From Rhizobiales bacterium UBA1912 (lineage in GTDB: Bacteria; Pseudomonadota; Alphaproteobacteria; Rhizobiales; Devosiaceae): 64,000 nucleotides of DNA. The translations under genes and the position numbers were made by a program. The stretch's first letter is position 1. Every line of letters starts with the position of its first letter. Below the pieces are notes generated by a model. That model saw only the letters and a program-made list of their open reading frames with translations. It did no database searches and had not been told where the DNA came from. The DNA lies in contig DDGC01000008.1 of the NCBI GenBank assembly GCA_002337455.1, positions 402-64,401 on the forward strand, written 5' to 3'. Below are positions 51,301 to 60,138 of the stretch, piece after piece.

Positions 51301-52344
51301 TCAAATCCGTTCGGGCAGCTCTATGCCAAGCTTTTCGGCCATCTCGCCCAACGCGGTCCAAGTGCCCTTCGGCAACGGAACGCCACCGTCGCTGCGCGCT
51401 TGCGCCGTACGAGTACCCCGCTCCCCGGGCACAGACACCGGAGCGACCTCATCGAGCGGGGTGAGCCCCGTGATGGCCGAGAGCGTTTCGGCAACCGCAG
51501 TTGCGTAGGCGGCACCATCGCCAAATGCGGCCGGATCCACGGCAATCAGAACAGCATTCTGGCGGTGGCGTTTGTTGCCCTCACCGTGGAAGGGCGCAAC
51601 GATGGGAACGCCGGCAAGAACGCTTGTGAGCAGTTCAAAGCCCAAGGACATGCCTGCGCCCTTGATGCCTCCGAGCGGTAGGGGCATTTTCGCTTCCGCA
51701 GGGTCGGTGGTGGGCGTGCCGTCGGCAGTCACCGCCGAGGCAGGAGGCAATTGCAGGCCCTTCATTTTGTACTGATTGATCTTGCCCAATGCGATCATCG
51801 CCGTGGCCATATCGAGTGAGAACGGCGCGCGATCCCCGGCCGGCACGGTAACGGCAAAGGGACTGGTGGCCACCGCTGCGCCGCGCGCCCCTGGATAGGC
51901 CATGTTGGGCATTCCGGCCAGAAATCCCAACCCGATCATGCCCTGATTGGCGGCAAGTTCGGTGTAATAGCCCAGCGCGCCCGCGTGAACCGTTTCCTTG
52001 ACCTGCACCCAGCCCACGCCCTGCTCGCGCGCGATATCAATAGCGCACTGCATGCCTTTGCTTAGAGCTACGGGACCCGGCGCATGATCGGCCGAGACAA
52101 AGGCAACACCGGGACGTGGGCGATCAACCCTGATTTCTGCGTTGAGATTGGCTTCGCCGGAGGCAAACAGTTCGACATAGCGCGGCACTCGGGCGACGCC
52201 GTGGGAATCAACTCCGCGCAGATTGGCCCAAAGGAAAACGTCGGCCATGGCTGCCGCGTCGTCTGCGCTCATTCCTACAGTCGTAAAGGTCTTTTCGATA
52301 AAGGCTCGCAACGCGCTCGCGGCGACCTTCGAGGGCTCTGCCAT
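51301..52344 (-). CDS. Ldh-family (malate/sulfolactate/ureidoglycolate-type) dehydrogenase
   Basis: A 347-residue NAD(P)-dependent 2-hydroxyacid dehydrogenase of the MdhC/ComC/YlbC fold, unrelated to Rossmann lactate dehydrogenases. RGVDSHGVARVPRYVE near residue 43, VKETVHAGALGYYTELAA and FSLDMATAMIALGKI are family hallmarks. GGGAGAG precedes ATG 52344. Divergent from the cupin gene and operonic with the MBL-fold gene. It probably interconverts a 2-hydroxy acid and a 2-oxo acid in the pathway encoded here. Confidence 0.9.
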   Translation of the reverse strand: MAEPSKVAASALRAFIEKTFTTVGMSADDAAAMADVFLWANLRGVDSHGVARVPRYVELFASGEANLNAEIRVDRPRPGVAFVSADHAPGPVALSKGMQCAIDIAREQGVGWVQVKETVHAGALGYYTELAANQGMIGLGFLAGMPNMAYPGARGAAVATSPFAVTVPAGDRAPFSLDMATAMIALGKINQYKMKGLQLPPASAVTADGTPTTDPAEAKMPLPLGGIKGAGMSLGFELLTSVLAGVPIVAPFHGEGNKRHRQNAVLIAVDPAAFGDGAAYATAVAETLSAITGLTPLDEVAPVSVPGERGTRTAQARSDGGVPLPKGTWTALGEMAEKLGIELPERI

Positions 52345-52491
52345 AATTCTCTCCCGTGCTTGTGTTGCCCAACACTAGAGGTTGCCCCCTGGCAGTGCAG
52401 CGCCGAAACGCTACTTTCAGTGTTGCAAACGCTGCACCAATTTCTGCGCTAATGATGCGGCTCGGAACGACTTGCTTTTCGGGAGGACCGC

Positions 52492-52911
52492 ATGGTTGCA
52501 AGCATTCTCAAGGTCGATGACATCAAGGTCATCGCACGCGGCAGCGGTATCAAGACGTGGCCGCTGGTGGTCCACCAGATCGTACCGCATGCCCATTTCA
52601 CGACCGGCATGAGTGTCTATCCGGTTGGGCAAGGCGCGCCGATGCACAAGCACAATTGCGACGAGCAGGTGACGCTGCTGGAGGGCGTCGGGGAGGTTGA
52701 GGTCGATGGTGTAATCACGCCTCTTAAGCCTTATGACTCAACCTACATTCCCGCAGGGTTGTGGCACTGCTTCCGCAACAAGGGCGACATGCCCATGCGC
52801 ATCCTGTGGATTTATGATTCAATGCGCGTGACTCGAACCTTCGAAAGCGACGGCATCGAGGTTGAACATTTGTCCAAGGCTGACCTGATGGGCACAGCCG
52901 AGGAAAACTGA
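52492..52911 (+). CDS. Cupin-domain protein
   Basis: A 139-residue single cupin: FTTGMSVYPVGQGAPMHKHNCDEQVTLLEGVGEVEVDG gives motif 1 with two His and a Glu/Gln position, and YIPAGLWHCFRN gives motif 2 His. Metal binding is therefore likely. Could be a ring or lactone isomerase, a dioxygenase, or an effector-binding protein. RBS GGGAGGACC precedes the ATG, and the LysR gene starts 14 bases after the stop. Confidence 0.85.
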   Translation: MVASILKVDDIKVIARGSGIKTWPLVVHQIVPHAHFTTGMSVYPVGQGAPMHKHNCDEQVTLLEGVGEVEVDGVITPLKPYDSTYIPAGLWHCFRNKGDMPMRILWIYDSMRVTRTFESDGIEVEHLSKADLMGTAEEN

Positions 52912-52925
52912 GGGGCGAGACTGGA

Positions 52926-53822
52926 ATGGACCACTTTCTCACGATGAGATCCTTTGTCGAGGTCGTGAAGCGTGGCAGCTACACCGAAGCGGCCCGAACG
53001 CTGGGCACTTCGCGTGCGCTTGTGTCCCGGCACATTCTCGATCTTGAGCACCGCCTCAAGATCCGCCTGCTAAATCGCACGACCCGCTCCATCACGCTGA
53101 CCGAGGGTGGTCAGCAATATTTCGATTTCTGCGATCGCGTGCTCCAGGAGATCAAGGAGAACGAAGACCAGATATCTGGCAAAAACCGCGCGCCCGAGGG
53201 CACCCTGGCGGTTATCGCGCCAAAATGGCTGGCAAATTATGAAGTCGCGGACGCGGCGACCTCGTTTTCCATCGAGTATCCTGACATCATCCTCAAGCTC
53301 TCGTTAGGTGGAATGGCGCCCAACGCTTACGACTTCGTGGATCGCGGTTACGACGTTGCGCTGCATACGCGGCAAATCCCCGACTCGCTGATAAGAGTTA
53401 AGAAGATCACCGACATCGAATTCGCTCTCTGCGCTTCGCCAGACTACATAGCGGACCATCCCACCATCGAAACCCCCGACGACCTCACGACCCACAAGGG
53501 GTTGGTTCAGGTCAACGATGCCGTATGGCGGCTCGAAAGCAGCGACGGAGAAAGCGTCAAGGTCCGCATGCCCGCCGCCTTCACCTCCAATACCTATGTC
53601 GTGCTGCACAAGGCCGCGGTAAAGGGGCTCGGTGTTGCCGTGCTGCCTATGCCCCTCGCTTCCGAGGATCTGGAAAACGGCAAGCTGGTTCGGGTTCTCC
53701 CGAGCTACTCGATCGAGACGCGCCCGCTCTTTGCCGCGTTCGCGCCCGGCGCCGGCACACCGGTCAAGGTTAAGCTGTTCGTCGATTACCTCACCAGGTG
53801 GTTCAAGCACGGCCCGCTCTGA
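52926..53822 (+). CDS. LysR-family transcriptional regulator
   Basis: A 298-residue regulator of the AaeR/DmlR-like branch: MRSFVEVVKRGSYTEAARTLGTSRALVSRHILDLEHRL (helix-turn-helix, residues 7-44), RTTRSITLTEGG, then a substrate domain with GYDVALHTRQIPDSLI. GAGGGGCGAG precedes ATG 52926. It is the only regulator gene in the 42.9-64 kb catabolic region, so it is the leading candidate to control the surrounding operons, including the divergent Ldh/MBL pair. Confidence 0.92.
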   Translation: MDHFLTMRSFVEVVKRGSYTEAARTLGTSRALVSRHILDLEHRLKIRLLNRTTRSITLTEGGQQYFDFCDRVLQEIKENEDQISGKNRAPEGTLAVIAPKWLANYEVADAATSFSIEYPDIILKLSLGGMAPNAYDFVDRGYDVALHTRQIPDSLIRVKKITDIEFALCASPDYIADHPTIETPDDLTTHKGLVQVNDAVWRLESSDGESVKVRMPAAFTSNTYVVLHKAAVKGLGVAVLPMPLASEDLENGKLVRVLPSYSIETRPLFAAFAPGAGTPVKVKLFVDYLTRWFKHGPL

Positions 53823-53914
53823 TCTCACGCTCATCCCATGCACCGGTAAATTGCACATTCGACTATTTCCGATGCCCGTGATCGGTCCGATGATGACCGT
53901 ACAAGGAGCCTTTC

Positions 53915-55114
53915 ATGACCATCGAGTATGACTACTGCATCGTTGGTGGCGGTATCGTCGGCGTTGCCACAGCACTTGCGCTGGTCACGCGATTTCCCGG
54001 AGCCGGCGTGGTTCTGGTGGAAAAGGAAGCCGAACTCGGCCGCCACCAGACAGGACACAACAGCGGCGTTATTCACTCGGGCATCTACTATGCTCCCGGA
54101 AGCTTGAAGGCCAAGCTTTGCGCCGAGGGCGAGCGCAGGACCAAGGAATTCTGCCGCGAACACGCGATCGCGTTCGAAGAGCGCGGCAAGCTGATCGTCG
54201 CGACTTCACCGGTCGAGGAGCAACGGCTCGATGCGCTGGCCGATCGTGCCAAGCTCAACAACATAGCAACCGAGGCGCTGACCAAAGACAGTATCGCTGA
54301 GCGCGAACCCAACATATCTGGCACCAAGGCACTCTTCGTGCCGGCAGCTGCCATCGTTGATTACCTCGAAGTGCTTGCCAGAATGGCAGACACCTTTGTT
54401 GCCAGGGGCGGCACGCTGTTGCTCAACAGTGCCGTCCACGGGCTTGCCGAAGATACCGAAGCGGTTCGGGTGCAACTGGGCGATCGCGCCTTCCGGGCAA
54501 AAAAACTGATCGCCTGCGCGGGACTACAGTCCGACCGGCTGGCCCGGCTCGCCGGCCTGAAGCCCACCCACCAGATTGTCCCGTTCCGCGGCGAATATTA
54601 CCGGCTGCGATCTGAACGGGCTGGGCTCTGCAACTCCATGATCTACCCGGTGCCCGATCCCGACCTCCCCTTTCTCGGCATCCATCTGACACCGATGATC
54701 GACGGACGGCTGACCGTTGGTCCCAATGCGGTCCTAGGGTTTTCACGGGAGGGATATCCCAAGTTTTCATTCTCCATCCCCGATGTCGCCACCTACGCCA
54801 CTTTCCCGGGATTCTGGCGAACCATCGCGGCAAACTTCAAATCCGGCGTGACCGAAATGATGGATTCGGTTTTTAAGCAGCGCTATCTGCGGGCTTGCCA
54901 GAAATACTGCCCCTCGCTCGAAATCGAGGACCTCCAGCCGATGAGCGCCGGCATCCGCGCGCAGGCCGTGGCGGCTGACGGAAGCTTGATACACGACTTC
55001 CTGTTCCTCGAAAGCGCCCGCCAGCTCCATGTCTGCAACGCCCCCTCACCCGCCGCAACTTCCGCCATGCCGATTGCCGACATGATCGTCGATCGGCTGC
55101 AGGCCGCGGCGTGA
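53915..55114 (+). CDS. lhgO: L-2-hydroxyglutarate oxidase-like flavoprotein
   Basis: A 399-residue FAD enzyme of the DAO fold: dinucleotide motif YCIVGGGIVGVATALAL, the LhgO signature GRHQTGHNSGVIHSGIYY and GPNAVLGFSREGY. It oxidises L-2-hydroxyglutarate to 2-oxoglutarate, usually passing electrons to the quinone pool. RBS AAGGAGCC precedes ATG 53915. In this setting it might act on a different 2-hydroxy acid. The MFS gene start overlaps its stop by 4 bases (GTGA). Confidence 0.9.
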   Translation: MTIEYDYCIVGGGIVGVATALALVTRFPGAGVVLVEKEAELGRHQTGHNSGVIHSGIYYAPGSLKAKLCAEGERRTKEFCREHAIAFEERGKLIVATSPVEEQRLDALADRAKLNNIATEALTKDSIAEREPNISGTKALFVPAAAIVDYLEVLARMADTFVARGGTLLLNSAVHGLAEDTEAVRVQLGDRAFRAKKLIACAGLQSDRLARLAGLKPTHQIVPFRGEYYRLRSERAGLCNSMIYPVPDPDLPFLGIHLTPMIDGRLTVGPNAVLGFSREGYPKFSFSIPDVATYATFPGFWRTIAANFKSGVTEMMDSVFKQRYLRACQKYCPSLEIEDLQPMSAGIRAQAVAADGSLIHDFLFLESARQLHVCNAPSPAATSAMPIADMIVDRLQAAA

Positions 55115-56568
55115 TCGCTGCAACGCACCCCGCTTACGGACGCGTGATCATAACGATCACGCTGCCGGTCTTTCTCGCGATTGCCAGCCAGACCATGACA
55201 GCGGCGGCGTTGCCGGCGATTGGCGGGGCTATGGGCGAACTTGCCCGGCTGTCCTGGCTGGTGATCGCGTACATGTTCGCCCTGACTGTTGCGGGGCCCG
55301 TATACGGCAATCTTGGCGACATGTTCGGACGACGCCGCGTTCTGGTCAGCGCGGCCTGCATCTACGCCATCGGGTCTTTCGTGGCGATACTCGCTCCAAC
55401 CTTCGAATGGTTGACGGTGGCAAGGCTGATCCAGGGCATCGGCGGCGGGGGATTGATGTCGATCTCCCAGGCGCTGATCGGACAGACCGTCGACACGCGG
55501 CGCAGGGGCAAGGCCCAGGGCTATGTCGCTTCGGTCGGCGTGGTGGCAAGCAGTCTCGGGCCGGTGATCGGCGGTGGGCTGACCGCCGTATTCGGTTGGC
55601 AGAGCCAGTTCGTCTTCGTCCTGCCGCTCGCCGTACTGGCCGCCGTGATGGTCTGGCGCCTACCGGTCACAGAAACGGGCGCGAGCAACAGACAATTCGA
55701 CACCAAGGGCTTTCTCCTGCTCAATGCCTTTGTCGGCTGCTGGGTTTTGGCGCTCGAATATATCAAGAGCACCACGCTTGAAGGCTACGGAATCGGGGCC
55801 ACTCTCATACTTGCTGGACTGATCATGGTCGGCATGCTGATGCGCGTCGAGTCCCGCGCCGCGAACCCCATTTTCCCGCCGTCCCTGATGGCCAATTCCG
55901 ATATCGCGCGCAGCTACGCCTTGGCATTGTGCCACGGTGCGACGCTGGTTTCATTCACGGCCTTCCTGCCGCTGTATATGCAATTGGTCTGGGGCGCCGA
56001 CATATTTGAGTCCTCGGCAGCGTTGTTGAGCCTCACCGTTGGGCTGGGCCTGGGCGGCGTTCTGACCGGCAACCTCATCTCACGCACCGGCCGGGTGGCG
56101 ATTTTTCCGGCGGTCGGCTCTCTCGCGGCCTTCGTACTTGTCATAGTGCTGGCCCTGTTCGGTCAAGGATTGCCGCTGCAAGTTCTTCTGCCAATGCTGT
56201 TCTTCAACGGCCTGGGCATGGGAACCGTGATGTCGGTTGTTCACGTGACCGTCCAGCAAGTCGTCCCCAAGCACCTGCGCGGTGCTGGGGCCGGCGCCGT
56301 TACCTTTTCACGATCGATCGGTTCGGTTCTGGGCACGGCCGTGGTCACTGTCGTTCTGTTCGCTGCCGCTTCAACGCAGGGGCTAGATACAAACCTGATG
56401 CAGGTCGGATCGCCGATGACAAGCGAGACCTCACGCCAATGGGCCATGGCGTTCACCTTTGCCATCCTTACCATTGCGCTGTTTGCTGCGGGAGGTGCCA
56501 TTGCGGCAATTTCGAGCAGGGTCAAGCGGCTCGACGAAGGCGATGGGCAGCCCGACGCCGCCCAATAG
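55111..56568 (+). CDS. MFS transporter, DHA2 (EmrB/QacA-type, 14-helix)
   Basis: A 485-residue inner-membrane protein started at GTG 55111, translationally coupled to lhgO. Motif A, GNLGDMFGRRRVLV, follows helix 2; LIQGIGGGGLMSISQALIGQ and GVVASSLGPVIGGGL (motif C, typical of drug:H+ antiporters) are present, with about 14 helices overall. DHA2 proteins usually export hydrophobic or aromatic compounds, so it may relieve pathway-intermediate stress rather than import substrate. Confidence 0.9.
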   Translation: MIAATHPAYGRVIITITLPVFLAIASQTMTAAALPAIGGAMGELARLSWLVIAYMFALTVAGPVYGNLGDMFGRRRVLVSAACIYAIGSFVAILAPTFEWLTVARLIQGIGGGGLMSISQALIGQTVDTRRRGKAQGYVASVGVVASSLGPVIGGGLTAVFGWQSQFVFVLPLAVLAAVMVWRLPVTETGASNRQFDTKGFLLLNAFVGCWVLALEYIKSTTLEGYGIGATLILAGLIMVGMLMRVESRAANPIFPPSLMANSDIARSYALALCHGATLVSFTAFLPLYMQLVWGADIFESSAALLSLTVGLGLGGVLTGNLISRTGRVAIFPAVGSLAAFVLVIVLALFGQGLPLQVLLPMLFFNGLGMGTVMSVVHVTVQQVVPKHLRGAGAGAVTFSRSIGSVLGTAVVTVVLFAAASTQGLDTNLMQVGSPMTSETSRQWAMAFTFAILTIALFAAGGAIAAISSRVKRLDEGDGQPDAAQ

Positions 56569-56583
56569 CCGCGGCGGGTGCGA

Positions 56584-57129
56584 TTATGTCAGCAAAGGCC
56601 CGGCATTGTCCGGCAGATCGACCTGAAAGGCGTTCAAGGCCATGGCGACCATGGTGAAATTGCCGACAAAGGCAGTGAGCTCGACGACACCGGTCTCGCC
56701 AAACGCCTTGCGGGCCGCTTCAAAGGTTTCATCGCTCACCTGATGCGTTTCCAGCAATTCGCGGGCGTAACGATCGCCGGCCTTTTCCCCTGTATCGGCC
56801 AGTGGCGGGAGGCGGTTCGTGCCGATGGCATCAACGACCGCCTGTGCAACGCCTTCCTTGACGGCAATCCGCGAATGCGCCTGCCACATATACTGGGCCT
56901 TGAAGTGCCGTGCGATGACGAGAACAACAATCTCGCGCACGATCATCGGAAACGACGCGTCGTAGCGCACGAATTTTCCAAGCGCTTCGACACGATCGCA
57001 CAATTCCGGGCTGTAGAGCCATGCATTGAAAGGGCCACGCACCGCTCCACGCTTTGCAGCAATGCGGTCATAGAGCTCCTTTTGGCGCTCGGTCATGTGT
57101 TCTGGTTTCAGATTTTTGAGCCGGCCCAT
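56584..57129 (-). CDS. Carboxymuconolactone decarboxylase (CMD)-family protein
   Basis: A 181-residue AhpD-like/CMD-fold protein: FPMIVREIVVLVIARHFKAQYMWQAHSRIAVKEGV carries the conserved Glu and His, but not the CxxC pair of peroxidatic AhpD (AQYMWQAH instead). It is therefore more likely a decarboxylase or hydrolase-type CMD than a peroxidase. Divergent from the VOC gene at 57363, across the region holding two GNAACATAG repeats. Confidence 0.85.
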   Translation of the reverse strand: MGRLKNLKPEHMTERQKELYDRIAAKRGAVRGPFNAWLYSPELCDRVEALGKFVRYDASFPMIVREIVVLVIARHFKAQYMWQAHSRIAVKEGVAQAVVDAIGTNRLPPLADTGEKAGDRYARELLETHQVSDETFEAARKAFGETGVVELTAFVGNFTMVAMALNAFQVDLPDNAGPLLT

Positions 57130-57205
57130 ACGCCTTGCCTCCCTGCACGATAATCAGGAGGTCAGCTTTACGCGCGCGGATCTCATCCCATAAGCCCGGA
57201 GCACC

Positions 57206-57218
57206 GCAACATAGCTGT
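57206..57218. repeat. GCAACATAGCTG motif, copy 2
   Basis: GCAACATAGCTGT in the 233-base divergent region between the CMD and VOC genes. Identical over 12 bases to the copy at 48586. Confidence 0.45.
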
Positions 57219-57269
57219 GCGGCTGGCGCGACGGTGATTGTCAAACGGGCCGAGATTGGTACGGGCAGT

Positions 57270-57282
57270 GTAACATAGGTGT
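57270..57282. repeat. GTAACATAGGTG motif, copy 3
   Basis: GTAACATAGGTGT, differing at two positions from copy 2 and starting 64 bases after it (about six helical turns), on the same face of the DNA. Confidence 0.4.
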
Positions 57283-57362
57283 CGCATTTCGGGGCCTGTT
57301 AAAGCGCGGCGTCCCCCTTCATGCTCACCCTACGAAAGAGGGCCACTCGTAGGGAGGAAGCG

Positions 57363-57806
57363 ATGTCCGGACCCAAGATGAACATCGACCATATGGTGTT
57401 TAACGTCACCGATCTCGACAAGGCTGTGGATTTTTACACCAGCGTTCTGGGTATGCGCGTCACGATGCGGTTCGAAGACCGCAGGATGGCCTTTCTCTCG
57501 TTTGGCGACCGGCTGGCAGACATTAGGCTCTTCGAAGTTGGCGGGACCGATGATCCGGACCGTCAGCATCACGGCTTCAATCACGTTGCATTCGAGCCCG
57601 AAGGTGACGTGCAGACGCTCGATCTCCTTGAGGCCCGCCTTCAGAGCCATGGCGCCGAGATCGAAGGCTGGGAAGGGCACGCCGAGGGACGGCACAAGAG
57701 CCTTTATTTCTATGATCCCGATGGAAACAGACTCGAATTCTATTGGGAGAACCCAAGCTGGCGTGAGGAATCCCGTCAGAAAGTCGGCAAAGCGTTCAAC
57801 CGCTGA
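57363..57806 (+). CDS. VOC-family protein (single-module)
   Basis: A 147-residue VOC protein with ligand candidates H10 (NIDHMVFNV), H74 (GFNHVAFEP) and E125 (NRLEFYWEN), the triad of small extradiol-like or glyoxalase proteins. GGGAGGAAGCG precedes ATG 57363. The GST gene follows after 32 bases, suggesting a glutathione- or thiol-linked reaction. Confidence 0.86.
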   Translation: MSGPKMNIDHMVFNVTDLDKAVDFYTSVLGMRVTMRFEDRRMAFLSFGDRLADIRLFEVGGTDDPDRQHHGFNHVAFEPEGDVQTLDLLEARLQSHGAEIEGWEGHAEGRHKSLYFYDPDGNRLEFYWENPSWREESRQKVGKAFNR

Positions 57807-57838
57807 ACCGGCACTAAACAGGACAGAGGGGACGGGCC

Positions 57839-58477
57839 ATGATCGAGCTTTTTGCTGCAGCAACGCCGAACGGGATCAAGATTGCCGTCGCGCTCGAATG
57901 GCTCGATCTGCCCTATGAGGTGACGGCGATTTCCTTGCGTGGCGACGCCCCGCGCCCCCCAATGTTCACTGCCGCCAGCCCGCTCGGAAAAATACCGGCC
58001 ATCCATGATACCGATACCGGGGTAGAAATGAGCGAGTCCGGGGCAATTCTCCTCTATCTCGCCGAAAAGGCCGGCTCCTCGCTGCTGCCGCCATCCGGCC
58101 CGGAGCGGGCCGCAGTCCTGCAATGGCACTTCATAGCTTCGGCAACCATTGGTCCCGCCTTCGGGCAGGCCCATCACTACCTGCATTTCCAGAAGGGAAA
58201 GGCGCCCTACGCCGAGGAGCGTTCGGTGGCAGAGGTCCAACGCTATTATCGCGTCCTCGAAGACCGGCTGTCGGAAACGGACTATCTGGCGGGCACCGCC
58301 CCTTCGATCGCCGATATCGCGCTTTGGCCCTGGATCATCCGGTTTTCCTGGCAGGGTGTCGATCTCAATGACTATCCCGGCGTTGCCCGCTGGTATCGCA
58401 CCATGAGTGCCATGCCCGCCTGTGTCGCCGGCTACCGAAAACTTCAAGATTCACCCGATATTCCTATGCCAGCTTAG
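57839..58477 (+). CDS. Glutathione S-transferase family protein (YfcG/nu-like)
   Basis: A 212-residue GST: thioredoxin-like N-domain with AATPNGIKIAVALEWLDLPYE (catalytic Thr/Asn position), the cis-Pro site SPLGKIPAI and MSESGAILLYLAE, followed by an all-helical C-domain with the N-cap motif APSIADIALWPW. The TPNG arrangement is that of the YfcG/nu class, which has disulfide reductase rather than conjugating activity. Lies between a VOC gene and the TRAP operon. Confidence 0.9.
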   Translation: MIELFAAATPNGIKIAVALEWLDLPYEVTAISLRGDAPRPPMFTAASPLGKIPAIHDTDTGVEMSESGAILLYLAEKAGSSLLPPSGPERAAVLQWHFIASATIGPAFGQAHHYLHFQKGKAPYAEERSVAEVQRYYRVLEDRLSETDYLAGTAPSIADIALWPWIIRFSWQGVDLNDYPGVARWYRTMSAMPACVAGYRKLQDSPDIPMPA

Positions 58478-58529
58478 GCGCCGGGCGTAGGGGTTGATCA
58501 ACAGGCGCTTTTTCTCAGGGAGGAGAGAT

Positions 58530-59570
58530 ATGCAAAAGAAGCTTTCAGCATTGGTCTCTGTATTGGCCGTCGGCACCAGCACAATTGCCCTTTCGGCAAG
58601 CGGCGCGATGGCACAGTCGGTGGAACTGATCTTCAACAACACGCTGCCGCCTTTCAACGAAACCTATCAGGTCGGCATCCGCGATTTCGCCCAGGACATC
58701 ATCGAGGAATCCCAGGGCGACATCCTCGTGACCATTCCCGACTCGGCGTTGGCGCCGGCCGATCGCCAGTACGAAGCGGTGCGTGACGGCATCGCCGACA
58801 TGGCCGTGATGAACATCTCGGGCATTACCCAGTTCGTGGTCCTCAACGGTATTGGCGAATTGCCGTACAACGCGCCCACTGCGGAAGCGGGCTCGGTTGC
58901 CTTGTGGGAAACCTACAAGGAGTACTTTGAGGAAGTCGGCGAATGGGAAGGCGTCCGCGTGCTCTCGACCCACGTCTTGCCGGGCCGCCAGATTCTCTCG
59001 GTCAAAGCCGATCTGGCACCGGACGAGCCGTCCGATTTGCAGGGCTTGCGTATCTGGGCAACCTCCACCCCGCTGGTGGCGGCGGCAGAAGGCTTTGGGG
59101 CGGTTCCCATGGATACGCCCTACCCCGAACTGCAGGAGAACGTCGCCCGCGGCAATCTCGACGCCGTGTTTATCACGCCCGGTTCTGCCGACGGCGCAGG
59201 AATTCGGCCCAACGTTACGCACGTGACCCAAATCCCCGGCGGGCTTGGCACGATCTCGTTCGCTACCATCATTTCCGAGGACAAGTGGAACGAGCTGACT
59301 GAAGATCAGCAGAACGCCATTTTGCGTGCTGCCGAAGAATTGCCGCGCCGCGCGGGCGAAGCCAACGATGCCGGTGAAGTTGCCGTCGAGGACGTTTTCG
59401 CACAGATTCCGACCACTGTTGCCGAAGGCGATGGCCTCGCCGCCTTCCAGACCGTCATGGACGAGCAGGTCAACGATTGGATTGAGCGCGCTCGCGAAGC
59501 CGGGCTCGAAGACCCGCAAGCCGCCCTGGCCTTCTACCAGAGCGTTCTTGATCGTGAGCTGGCAGAGTAA
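58530..59570 (+). CDS. DctP-family TRAP transporter solute-binding protein
   Basis: A 346-residue periplasmic receptor from ATG 58530 (GGGAGGAGAG upstream) with Sec signal MQKKLSALVSVLAVGTST...AMA ahead of QSVELIFNNTLPP. DctP-family features: DRQYEAVRDGIADMAVM, LPGRQILS (region of the conserved carboxylate-binding Arg) and LQGLRIWATS. The Arg implies an organic acid ligand. First gene of a dctPQM set, with a hairpin just after it. Confidence 0.92.
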   Translation: MQKKLSALVSVLAVGTSTIALSASGAMAQSVELIFNNTLPPFNETYQVGIRDFAQDIIEESQGDILVTIPDSALAPADRQYEAVRDGIADMAVMNISGITQFVVLNGIGELPYNAPTAEAGSVALWETYKEYFEEVGEWEGVRVLSTHVLPGRQILSVKADLAPDEPSDLQGLRIWATSTPLVAAAEGFGAVPMDTPYPELQENVARGNLDAVFITPGSADGAGIRPNVTHVTQIPGGLGTISFATIISEDKWNELTEDQQNAILRAAEELPRRAGEANDAGEVAVEDVFAQIPTTVAEGDGLAAFQTVMDEQVNDWIERAREAGLEDPQAALAFYQSVLDRELAE

Positions 59571-59585
59571 TCCGATTTCACTGAG

Positions 59586-59610
59586 CTCTCCGGACCGGTG
59601 GTCCGGGGAG
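59586..59610 (+). promoter_or_regulatory. Intercistronic hairpin between dctP- and dctQ-like genes
   Basis: CTCTCCGGACC-GGT-GGTCCGGGGAG gives an 11-bp stem with one T-G wobble and a 3-nt loop. No T-run follows. It probably stabilises the receptor mRNA or attenuates into the permease genes. Confidence 0.6.
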
Positions 59611-59630
59611 CGTTCAGACAGGAGTTTCCC

Positions 59631-60137
59631 ATGATCGAGTCGATCAACCGATGGCTAATGGTGATCGTCAGAGTGGTCTCGGGCGCCGCCTTTGTGTTCA
59701 TGATGGGTGTCGCATTCATCGACAGCATTGGCAGTCAGTTCAACAGGCCGCTTCTAGGGGTCTACGAACTGGTTGAGATCGCCTTGATGTTGCTGTTCTT
59801 TTCTTCGATGGCCCTCGTGGTACGCGAGGATTCCCAGATCCGGGTCGGTTTGCTTGCAGATCTCTACAAGCCGCGTCTCGCGCGCATCGAAAAGTACTTT
59901 ACGGGCATACTTGAGGTAATCGCCCTCTGCGTATTGTGCTGGATGGTTTTCGACCAGGCGAGCCGCCTGCAGCGGTTCGGTACAGTTTCCACCTATTTCC
60001 GCCACCCAATGGCCCCCTGGGTGTTCGCCGCCGCGATCATGACAGTCATCGCCGTGTGGTTTGGCATTCAGCAGGTGTGGCAGGTCCGAAAAGGACCGAC
60101 CCCGCGTCCGCACGCACTGCCCGACGAGGAGAAATAA
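59631..60137 (+). CDS. TRAP transporter small permease (DctQ-like)
   Basis: A 168-residue inner-membrane protein with four helices; DSIGSQFNRPLLGVYELVEIALMLLFF and the charged REDSQIRVGLLADLY segment after helix 2 are DctQ hallmarks. CAGGAG lies 6 bases before ATG 59631. It pairs with the large permease encoded next. Confidence 0.92.
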   Translation: MIESINRWLMVIVRVVSGAAFVFMMGVAFIDSIGSQFNRPLLGVYELVEIALMLLFFSSMALVVREDSQIRVGLLADLYKPRLARIEKYFTGILEVIALCVLCWMVFDQASRLQRFGTVSTYFRHPMAPWVFAAAIMTVIAVWFGIQQVWQVRKGPTPRPHALPDEEK

Positions 60138-60138
60138 A

